NCBI GenBank assembly: GCA_021791845.1
Contig: JAJYVT010000032.1
Coordinates: forward strand, 1-34,236
Source: Actinomycetes bacterium
GTDB taxonomy: Bacteria > Actinomycetota > Acidimicrobiia > Acidimicrobiales > RAAP-2
Length of the DNA stretch: 34,236 nucleotides
Direction of reading: 5' to 3'
Positions 15,084 to 21,581 of the stretch are shown piece by piece (position 1 is the stretch's first letter; each line of letters starts with the position of its first letter). Below the pieces are notes generated by a model. The model did no database searches. It was not told where the DNA came from and was given only the letters and a program-made list of their open reading frames with translations. A program made the position numbers and the translations under genes.

Positions 15084-15827
15084 TCACTCCCAGCGGAAGG
15101 TGAGCGACGCCGCCCCCGCCGCCGCCACGGCCCAGGCGGCCAGGACGACCCACGCCTCCAGGGGGACGGCGCCGGCGTTCCCGAGGGTGGCGTGGAAGGC
15201 GTCGGAGAGGGCGGCGGCAGGGAGGGCCCGGGCCAGCGCGGCGAGGCCGCCGGGCAGCTTCGCCAGCGGCACCACCATCCCGCCCAGGAGGAGCAGCACC
15301 AGGTAGAGGCCGTTGGCCGCGGCCAGGTTGAGCTCGGCCCGCAGCACGCCGGCCATGAGCAGCCCCAGGCTGCCGAAGGCGACGGTCGCCAGGACCGCCG
15401 CCGCCAGGGCCTCCCCCGCCGAGGCCCCGCTCCCGATCGGATCCCACCCCAGGGCGTAGCCGACGGGGACGAGCACGGCGGCCTGGACCACCTCCACCAG
15501 GAACACCGTGGACACCTTGGCCCCGAGCAGCCGGGTGCGACCGAGCGGGGTGCTCCCCAGCCGTTTCAGCACGCCGTAGCCGCGCTCGAAGCCGGTGGCG
15601 ATGCCGAGGGAGACCATCGAGGTCGACATCACCGCCAGCGAGAGGATGCCCGGGACGAAGAAGGCGACCGAGGACTGCGTGCCCGTCGAGATCACGTGGG
15701 ACGTGGAGAAGAAGACGAGGAAGGCGACCGGGATGCCGACGGTCAAGAGCAGCGTCTCGCCCCGGCGGAGGGTCATGTACGTCTCGGCGCCGATCTGGGC
15801 CACCAGGGGTCGCAGGAGGCGGGTCAT
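15084..15827 (-). CDS. ABC-2 type transporter permease
   Basis: A 247-residue permease with six predicted spans in the ABC-2 arrangement: a first span at TLLLTVGIPVAFLVFF, the VPGILSLAVMSTSMVSLGIA pair, cytoplasmic GYGVLKRLGSTPLGRTRLLG (the 'lk.LrstPl.' loop is characteristic), then VLATVAFGSLGLLMAGVLRA, LYLVLLLLGGMVVPLAKLPG and a last span near the C-terminus. Its start overlaps the ATPase stop by four bases, so the two are translated together. The substrate is unknown; the conserved neighbourhood with heme A synthase makes a cytochrome-assembly link a fair inference. Confidence 0.87.
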   Translation of the reverse strand: MTRLLRPLVAQIGAETYMTLRRGETLLLTVGIPVAFLVFFSTSHVISTGTQSSVAFFVPGILSLAVMSTSMVSLGIATGFERGYGVLKRLGSTPLGRTRLLGAKVSTVFLVEVVQAAVLVPVGYALGWDPIGSGASAGEALAAAVLATVAFGSLGLLMAGVLRAELNLAAANGLYLVLLLLGGMVVPLAKLPGGLAALARALPAAALSDAFHATLGNAGAVPLEAWVVLAAWAVAAAGAASLTFRWE

Positions 15828-16972
15828 CGCGACGTCCGCTGCCCGGCCCTCGTAGGGTCGCCCCCGCCCCGGCGGGCGCTCGGGCCCCGTCCCCGGCGTC
15901 GGCCCCGCCCGTTCCCCGGGCCGTCGCCCGGCTCGTCATCGGGCACGGCGGCGGCGTCGGCCCCGACGATGGCCAGGTAGGTCTCCTCCAGGGTCCGGCC
16001 GGCCCGGAGGTCGGTGAGCGCCAGGTCCCGCTCGGCCAGCCATGCCGTCAGGGCGGCGGTGAGGGCCGGGGTGGCCGCGGCGGCGACCCGGTAGCGCCCG
16101 GGCGCCTCCTCCGCCACGGGGGCGCCGAGGGCCGTGCCGAGGGCCGCCACCTCGAGCCCGGGCGCCGCCCCGAAGGAGACCGAGGCGCCGCCGCCCGCGG
16201 CCGCCAGGGCGCGGGGCGTCCCCTCGGCCACCACCCGCCCCCGGTGGAGGATGGCGACCCGGTCGGCCAGCCGCTCCGCCTCCGTCAGCTCGTGGGTGGT
16301 GAGGACCACGCAGCGTCCCGCCTCGCGCAGGCCCGCGACCAGGTCGCGGACCGCCAGGCGGCCCTCGGGGTCGACCCCGGCCGTGGGCTCGTCGAGGAAG
16401 ACGACCTCGGGGCGGCCGATCAGGGCCAGGGCGAGGGAGAGCCGCGCCTGCTCGCCACCGGAGAGGTGGCGCCAGGGGGTGCCGGCCACCTCCCGCAGGC
16501 GGACGAGCTCCAAGAGGGCCTCGGGATCCTCGGGATGGTCGTAGTAGGCGGCGAACAACTCGAGGGCGCGGCGGGGGCCGAGCATGGGGTAGACCCCGCC
16601 GCGCTGGAGCATGACCCCGATGCGGGGGACCAGCGCCCGGTGGTCGGCGACGGGGTCCAGCCCCAGCACCCGCACGGCGCCGCCCGACGGCCGGCGGTAG
16701 CCCTCGAGGCACTCGATCGTGGACGTCTTGCCCGCCCCGTTGGGACCGAGGACGCAGAGGATCTCCCCGGCGGAGGCGGCGAGGGTGATCCCGTCGACGG
16801 CGGTGCGGGTGCCGTAGCGGACGACGAGGCCGTGGCAGGCGACCGCCGGTGCGGCCCGGGTGCCGGTGGCCGTGCCCCCCGCCGTGGCGGCCGTGCCCCC
16901 CGCCGTGCCGGCACCGGCACCGGCACCGGCACCGGACAGCGGCGCGGCGGCGTCGGACCCATCGGACGGCAT
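15824..16972 (-). CDS. ABC-2 exporter ATP-binding protein
   Basis: A 382-residue ATPase of the DrrA/CcmA type. After an unusual 40-residue Ala/Gly/Thr-rich start encoded by short repeats come Walker A GPNGAGKTS (~76-84), signature HLSGGEQARLSLALAL, Walker B VVFLDEPTAGVDPEGR and the H-loop LTTHELTEAERLADR. The C-terminal ~100 residues are the DUF4162-like domain (LTALTAWLAERDLALTDLRA, then GRTLEETYLAIVG) followed by a basic tail. It drives the permease encoded downstream. The ATG at 16972 lies nine bases after a TAGCGT -10 box that overlaps the -10 of the divergent serS. Confidence 0.88.
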   Translation of the reverse strand: MPSDGSDAAAPLSGAGAGAGAGTAGGTAATAGGTATGTRAAPAVACHGLVVRYGTRTAVDGITLAASAGEILCVLGPNGAGKTSTIECLEGYRRPSGGAVRVLGLDPVADHRALVPRIGVMLQRGGVYPMLGPRRALELFAAYYDHPEDPEALLELVRLREVAGTPWRHLSGGEQARLSLALALIGRPEVVFLDEPTAGVDPEGRLAVRDLVAGLREAGRCVVLTTHELTEAERLADRVAILHRGRVVAEGTPRALAAAGGGASVSFGAAPGLEVAALGTALGAPVAEEAPGRYRVAAAATPALTAALTAWLAERDLALTDLRAGRTLEETYLAIVGADAAAVPDDEPGDGPGNGRGRRRGRGPSARRGGGDPTRAGQRTSR

Positions 16973-16981
16973 ACGACGGTC

Positions 16982-16991
16982 ACGCTACTGT
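16982..16991. promoter_or_regulatory. Overlapping divergent -10 boxes (ABC exporter / serS)
   Basis: The 29-bp gap between the two start codons contains TAGCGT on the minus strand (16982-16987, nine bases before the ABC ATPase ATG) and TACTGT on the plus strand (16986-16991, ten bases before the serS ATG). The boxes share two base pairs. RNA polymerase could not occupy both at once. Confidence 0.5.
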
Positions 16992-17001
16992 CGGCGGGCA
17001 A

Positions 17002-18306
17002 ATGATCGACATTCGGCTCGTCCGTGAGCAGCCCGACGTGGTGAAGACGGCGCTCGGCCGCCGGGGCATCCCGCCGGCGGAGGTGGACGTCCTCGTCGCG
17101 CTCGACGCCGACCACCGCGCCGCGCTGGCCCGCCAGGAGGCGCTGCGGGCGCAGGTGAAGGCCCTCTCGCGCCAGGTGGGCGAGGCCCGCAAGGCGAAGG
17201 ACGAGGCGCGGGCGTCCCAGCTCGCCGACGAGAGCCGCCGCGTCGGCGAGGAGGAGCGGGGGGCGGCGGAGGAGACCGACCGCCTCGCCGACGAGCTGCG
17301 CTCCCTGCTGCTCGTGACCCCCAACCTCCCGGCCGACGACGCGCCGGACGGCGCCGGGCCAGAGGACAACGTCGTCGGGCGGCGCTGGTGGCCCGGCATG
17401 GACGCCGGGCGGCCCGAGCCCGAGCCGGCGGCGCACCAGCGGGTGCCCCACTGGGACGTTGGGGCCGAGCTCGGCATCCTCGACATGCCCCGGGGCGCCC
17501 GGATGTCGGGCTCCATGTTCCCCCTCTTCCGGGGGGCGGGCGCCCGGCTCCTGCGGGCGCTCACGTCGCTGGCCCTCGACCGCCACGCCACAGCCTGGGA
17601 GGAGATCCGCCCGCCCACGATGGTGCTGACCGAGACCCTCACCTCGACCGGGCACCTGCCCAAGTTCGCCGACGAGGCGTACCACGTCGAGCGGGACGAC
17701 CTGTGGCTGATCCCGACCGCCGAGGTCCCCCTCGCCTCGATGCACCGGGGAGAGATCCTGGAGGAGGCGGACCTGCCGGTGCGGCTGACCGCCGTCACCG
17801 CCTGCTTCCGCCGGGAGGCGGGGGCGGCGGGCCGCGACACGCGGGGGCTCCTGCGGGTGCACGAGTTCGACAAGGTGGAGCTGTTCGCCTTCACCACGCC
17901 GGCCCAGGCGGCCGAGGCGCACGCCGACATGCTGGCCCGGGCCGAGGCGTTGCTCCAGGCGCTCGAGCTCCCGTACCGGGTGGTCGACCTGTGCACCGGG
18001 GACCTCGGGGCATGGGCGAAGCGGACCTTCGACCTCGAGGTGTACGCCCCCGGCGCGGACCGCTGGCTGGAGGTGTCCTCGGTCAGCTGGGTCGGCGACT
18101 ACCAGGCCCGGCGGGCCACCATCCGCTACCGCCCCGCCGACGGGGGCCCCACCCAGCTGGTCCACACCCTGAACGGCTCCGCCCTGGCCTGGCCCCGGAT
18201 CTGGGCCGCCGTGGTGGAGTGGGGACGCCAGGAGGACGGCTCGGTGCGCCTCCCCGAAGTGCTCACGCCCTGGTTCGGGCCGGCGCCGGTCATCCGAGCC
18301 CGCTGA
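17002..18306 (+). CDS. serS: Seryl-tRNA synthetase
   Basis: A 434-residue class II aminoacyl-tRNA synthetase that charges tRNA-Ser (and tRNA-Sec where present). The N-terminal MIDIRLVREQPDVVKTALGR and the long antiparallel coiled coil (~30-105) bind the tRNA long arm. The catalytic core has LIPTAEVPLASMHRGEIL, motif 2 TACFRREAGAAGRDTRGLLR followed by HEFDKVELF, and motif 3 TLNGSALAWPRIWAAVVE. Motif 3 keeps the catalytic Arg but has WPR in place of the commoner AVGR-type sequence, as in a subset of bacterial SerRS. The ATG at 17002 is the standard family start. Expression is from the promoter that overlaps that of the ABC operon. Confidence 0.95.
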   Translation: MIDIRLVREQPDVVKTALGRRGIPPAEVDVLVALDADHRAALARQEALRAQVKALSRQVGEARKAKDEARASQLADESRRVGEEERGAAEETDRLADELRSLLLVTPNLPADDAPDGAGPEDNVVGRRWWPGMDAGRPEPEPAAHQRVPHWDVGAELGILDMPRGARMSGSMFPLFRGAGARLLRALTSLALDRHATAWEEIRPPTMVLTETLTSTGHLPKFADEAYHVERDDLWLIPTAEVPLASMHRGEILEEADLPVRLTAVTACFRREAGAAGRDTRGLLRVHEFDKVELFAFTTPAQAAEAHADMLARAEALLQALELPYRVVDLCTGDLGAWAKRTFDLEVYAPGADRWLEVSSVSWVGDYQARRATIRYRPADGGPTQLVHTLNGSALAWPRIWAAVVEWGRQEDGSVRLPEVLTPWFGPAPVIRAR

Positions 18307-18375
18307 GGCGCCGAACCCGCAGCGGGAGGCCGGAGCGCCGAACCGGAGTGGCTGGACGGAGTGGCCGGGCGGGGC

Positions 18376-19119
18376 CTACCTGCCCGCGGGGGCGGCGTCG
18401 AACCGGTACCCCACCCCACGCACGGTGGTGATGAGGACGGGATGCGAGGGGTCGAGCTCGATGCGCGACCGCAGCCGCTTCACGTGGACGTCGAGGGTCT
18501 TCGTGTCCCCGATGTAGTCGGCGCCCCACACCCGGTCGATCAGCACGTCGCGGGTGAGCACCCGGCCGGCGTTCTCGAGGAGCAGGGCGAGGAGCTCGAA
18601 CTCCTTGCGCCGCAGGTGGACCTCTTCCCCCCGGACGAACACCCGGCGCTTGTCCACGTCCACCCGGACGTCCCCGGCTTCCCACGTCTCCTCGCTCCGG
18701 CCGGCCTCCTCGGGCACCGCCGCCCGGCCGCCGGCACCGCCCCCGCCCCGGCGCATGACCGCCCGGATGCGGGCGACCAGCTCGCGGAGGCGGTAGGGCT
18801 TGGCCACGTAGTCGTCGGCGCCCACCTCGAGCCCGACCACCGTGTCGATCTCGGCCCCCTTGGCGGTCACCATGATGATCGGGACGTTGGAGCGGCTCCG
18901 GATGGAGCGGCACACGTCGATGCCCGAGACCTTGGGCAGCATCAGGTCGAGGAGCACGACGTCGGGCTCCTTCTCGTCGAAGAGCCGCAGTGCCTCGCTC
19001 CCGTCCCTGGCCACGGTGACCGAGAAGCCCTCGCGCCCGAGCCCGACGACCAGCGCGTCGACGAAGGACTCCTCGTCCTCGGCCAGCAGCACGTTCAGCG
19101 GGTGGGCGTCCTCGGTCAT
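18376..19119 (-). CDS. OmpR/PhoB-family response regulator (RegX3-like)
   Basis: A 247-residue response regulator. The receiver domain has the acidic pair in LAEDEESF (E14/D15), phospho-acceptor D58 in VVLLDLMLPKVSG, T85 in IIMVTAKG and K107 in DDYVAKPYRLREL. A Gly-rich linker (~123-145) leads to a winged-helix effector (RKEFELLALLLENAGRVLTR, then DTKTLDVHVKRLRSRIE and TVRGVGYRFD). The linker is longer than in typical RegX3. The ATG at 19119 is the family start. The gene follows the histidine kinase gene in the same direction. RegX3 in mycobacteria controls phosphate-starvation genes; the same role here is inference from similarity and order. Confidence 0.9.
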   Translation of the reverse strand: MTEDAHPLNVLLAEDEESFVDALVVGLGREGFSVTVARDGSEALRLFDEKEPDVVLLDLMLPKVSGIDVCRSIRSRSNVPIIMVTAKGAEIDTVVGLEVGADDYVAKPYRLRELVARIRAVMRRGGGGAGGRAAVPEEAGRSEETWEAGDVRVDVDKRRVFVRGEEVHLRRKEFELLALLLENAGRVLTRDVLIDRVWGADYIGDTKTLDVHVKRLRSRIELDPSHPVLITTVRGVGYRFDAAPAGR

Positions 19120-19200
19120 GATGTGCCGGCCAAAGGGTACCGGCATGGGCGCAGGTCCGGTGACGCCCGAGCCGCCGGGGGGCGGTGTGCCTCGCTCGTG

Positions 19201-19226
19201 GCGGTGGCCCCGTCGAGGGCCACCGC
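19201..19226 (-). terminator. Strong hairpin between kinase and regulator genes
   Basis: GCGGTGGCCC (19201-19210) and GGGCCACCGC (19217-19226) are perfectly complementary with a six-base loop. The hairpin starts two bases after the histidine kinase stop. It could terminate or attenuate transcription into the response regulator gene, or stabilise the upstream mRNA; there is no U-tract. Confidence 0.5.
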
Positions 19227-19228
19227 GG

Positions 19229-21004
19229 TCACGCCGAGGGGGCGAGCTGCAGCGGCAGGACGAGCGTGAAGGTGGAGCCCTCGCCCTCCCGCGACTCCAC
19301 CTCGACCCACCCCTGATGGTTGGTGGCGACGTGGCGCACGATCGAGAGGCCGAGCCCGGTGCCGCCGGTCTCGCGGCTGCGCCCGTGGTCGACGCGGTAG
19401 AAGCGCTCGAAGATGCGGTCGAGGTCGCGGGCCGGGATCCCGACGCCGTGGTCGACCACGGAGATCCGGACCGTGTCCCGGCTCGTCCGCCCCGGCCCGG
19501 ACTGGATGCGGAGCACCCCGTTCTCGGCGGCCCCGCCCGGGGCCGCGGCCGCGGGCGACGGCTGGCCCGGACCGGGAGCCGACCCGTTGGCCCACTGGTC
19601 CGCCGGGTTCGGCGGCTCGGCACCCGGGGTGCCGGCGGCGCCGGCGGGGCCGGTCCCTGCAGTGGTCGCGCCCGGGCTGCCGGTGCTTGGTGTGCCGGCA
19701 GGTGCCGGTGTGGCCGAGGGTGTCGGCATCAGGCCTGGTGGTTGCCGTGCCCCCACGGCCGTGACCACCGTGCTCGCGACCGGAGCGACGCCGGCCGTTC
19801 CCGCGCCCGTCCCACCACCGTCGGCAGGCGGGTGCGGCGCCTCTCCCGGGATGGCGAGGCTCGCGGGTGCGACCTTGCCGATGACCGCGACCGTGCTCCC
19901 GTCGTAGGAGTAGGTGACGGCGTTCTCGATGAGGGCGTGCATGGCCGAGACCAGCTGGCGCCGGTCACCGTGCACGGCCACCGGCGGGTCCGGCTCCGTG
20001 AGGGTGATCGTGATGCCGCGTTGCTCGGCGCTCGACCGGACCCGCTCGACGGCCTCGGCCATCACCAGGTTGACGAGCACCGGCTCCCTCGGCGGCGCAG
20101 CCTCCGACTCGATGCGGCTCAGGTCCAGCAGGTCGTCGATGATCCGGCTCACCCGGAAGGCCTCGGTGTGGATCCGGCTGGCCAGCCGGCGGGCGACCTC
20201 CGCGTCGGGCTCGGCCACCAGCGTCTCGGCCAAGAGGCCCAGCGCCCCCATCGGCGTCTTGAGCTCGTGGCTCACGTTGGCCACGAAGTCGCGGCGGATC
20301 TCCTCCAGCCGCCGGCGCTCGGACACGTCCTCGATGACGGCGATGACGCCGAGCGGTCGCCGCCCGTCGTCGATGAGCCGGGCCCGCACGGTCAGGGTCC
20401 GCCGGGGCGGGCCGTAGAGGTCCAGGGTGCGCTCGGCCGCCCCCTGGTCCCACGCGTCCTCGAGCAACTCGGTGACGGCCTGGGCGGCGAGGGCGTCCCC
20501 GTGGCGGCTGGCCATGAGGGCGTTGGCCCGCGTGTTGCGGTACACGACGCCGCCGCTCTCGTCGCACAGCACCACGCCCTGGGGGAAGGTGTCGAGCGAC
20601 CGGCGGAGCCGGATGGCGTCGGCGCTGGTGTCGGCCACGGCTTCGGTGGCCGCCCCGGTCACCTGCTCCAGGTACGAGAGCGCCGTCTCGATGCTGACGT
20701 CCTCGCCGGGTGAGTCGATGCCCAGCCGGGACCCGAGGGCGGTGAGGCGTTGCGCCAGGGAACGCCGCCCCGAGCGGCGACCGATCAGGGCGGCGATGCC
20801 CACGCCGACCACGAGCGCGGCGCCGCCGACCCCGTACACCTCGGGCGCCGGCAGGGTGGAGGTGGCCACAGCCGCGCCGGTGGCCGCAGCCGCGCCGGTG
20901 GCCGCCGAGACGGCGTGGAAGAAGCCGGTCAAGGCGCTGACGTGCGCATGCGCATGGTGCGCATAGCCCAGCACCTCGTGCGCGGCGTGCGCGGCTGCCC
21001 TCAC
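19229..21004 (-). CDS. Sensor histidine kinase (SenX3-like) with split ATPase domain
   Basis: A 591-residue membrane kinase. It has one clear span (57-75), a PAS-like domain (~133-228), a HisKA domain with phospho-acceptor H246 in ANVSHELKTPMGAL, and an HATPase domain with N-box N361 (LIENAVTYS), G1 DHGVGIP (518-524), F-box RIFERFYR and G2 GGTGLGLS. Between N-box and G1 there is an extra ~118-residue Pro/Ala/Gly/Thr-rich stretch (~378-495) absent from usual SenX3. The GTG at 21004 (GAGAGG just before) is the most likely start; the frame continues upstream through non-coding-like AT-rich DNA. SenX3 normally has two N-terminal spans; only one is convincing here. It partners the downstream response regulator. 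Confidence 0.86.
   Translation of the reverse strand: MRAAAHAAHEVLGYAHHAHAHVSALTGFFHAVSAATGAAAATGAAVATSTLPAPEVYGVGGAALVVGVGIAALIGRRSGRRSLAQRLTALGSRLGIDSPGEDVSIETALSYLEQVTGAATEAVADTSADAIRLRRSLDTFPQGVVLCDESGGVVYRNTRANALMASRHGDALAAQAVTELLEDAWDQGAAERTLDLYGPPRRTLTVRARLIDDGRRPLGVIAVIEDVSERRRLEEIRRDFVANVSHELKTPMGALGLLAETLVAEPDAEVARRLASRIHTEAFRVSRIIDDLLDLSRIESEAAPPREPVLVNLVMAEAVERVRSSAEQRGITITLTEPDPPVAVHGDRRQLVSAMHALIENAVTYSYDGSTVAVIGKVAPASLAIPGEAPHPPADGGGTGAGTAGVAPVASTVVTAVGARQPPGLMPTPSATPAPAGTPSTGSPGATTAGTGPAGAAGTPGAEPPNPADQWANGSAPGPGQPSPAAAAPGGAAENGVLRIQSGPGRTSRDTVRISVVDHGVGIPARDLDRIFERFYRVDHGRSRETGGTGLGLSIVRHVATNHQGWVEVESREGEGSTFTLVLPLQLAPSA
20871..20906 (-). repeat. 18-bp in-frame repeat in the kinase N-terminus
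   Basis: GCCGCGCCGGTGGCCGC(A/C) occurs twice in tandem (20871-20888 and 20889-20906), with a partial third copy just before. It encodes the AATGAAAATGAA tract ahead of the membrane span. Confidence 0.7.
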
Positions 21005-21068
21005 CCTCTCAGCATGGCAGCCCGACTGCGAGCAGCGTGGGACGTCCGGCGGAATGCCCTGGTCGAGC

Positions 21069-21115
21069 GAAAAAGTGTGAAAAATATTGAAATAGATGGA
21101 GGGTGCATGTAAAGT
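21069..21115 (+). promoter_or_regulatory. Consensus-like promoter with phased A-tracts for the T4SS-like operon
   Basis: TTGAAA (21087-21092) and TAAAGT (21110-21115) are spaced exactly 17 bp. Upstream, A-tracts recur every 10 bp (21070-21074, 21080-21084, 21090-21092) within three 10-mers that each begin GAAA. Such phasing bends DNA and can act like an UP element. The island is conspicuously AT-rich in this genome. The kinase gene on the other strand must use the same region; the 10-bp repeats might also be response-regulator sites. Confidence 0.65.
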
Positions 21116-21164
21116 ACCGGAACCGCGAAGGTGGTGGCGGGAAGGGTGGGGAAGTGGAGCTCCC

Positions 21165-21581
21165 TTGTACGCAGCGCGCGCCCTGGCGGCGCCGGCGATC
21201 GAGCGTGTCTCGGCGCTGGGCCACCACCTGGTGTCGGGACTGGGCCACCACCTGGTTTCGACGGCGGCCATCCTGTCCATGGTCCTCACACCCGTTGCCA
21301 ACTTCACGCCGACAGCGGGCAAGCTCCCCGGGGGCAACGTCCTCCAGTCCCTCGTGGACGGGCTCGGCGGCTGGGCCCTCATCCTGGCGCTGGCCGGGCT
21401 CGTGGTGGGGGCGGCCCTGTGGGCCATCGGCTCCCACTCGCAGAACTACCAGCAGTCCTACACGGGCAAGCGGGCGGTGCTGGTGTCCGGGCTGGCGGCC
21501 CTGCTGATCGGCGCGGCGCCGGCGATCGTCGATTTCTTCTTCCACACCGGTCTCAGCATCCACAACCCGCTGGCGCAGTGA
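21165..21581 (+). CDS. DUF6112-like / TrbC-like small membrane protein of a conjugation-type module
   Basis: A 138-residue protein resembling the small two-to-three-span subunit that precedes TrbL in actinobacterial conjugation clusters. Spans are at STAAILSMVLTPVANF, WALILALAGLVVGAALWAIG and AVLVSGLAALLIGAAPAIVD, and the cytoplasmic loop SHSQNYQQSYTGKRAV is characteristic of the group. The open frame reaches back to an ATG at 21096, but that lies upstream of the predicted transcription start. The TTG at 21165 with GGAG six bases before it is therefore preferred. The segment LGHHLVS is duplicated by a 24-bp direct repeat. The stop overlaps the next gene's GTG by four bases. Confidence 0.7.
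   Translation: MYAARALAAPAIERVSALGHHLVSGLGHHLVSTAAILSMVLTPVANFTPTAGKLPGGNVLQSLVDGLGGWALILALAGLVVGAALWAIGSHSQNYQQSYTGKRAVLVSGLAALLIGAAPAIVDFFFHTGLSIHNPLAQ
21216..21260 (+). repeat. 24-bp-period direct repeat (LGHHLVS)
   Basis: A 21-base segment starting CTGGGCCACCACCTGGT is present at 21216-21236 and, with one change, at 21240-21260, duplicating LGHHLVS in the small membrane protein. Confidence 0.85.

Noticed and set aside
21096-21164. ATG start at 21096 for the first T4SS-like gene
   Set aside because: It lies between the -35 and -10 of the best promoter and its residues are not membrane-protein-like; TTG 21165 has a ribosome binding site.
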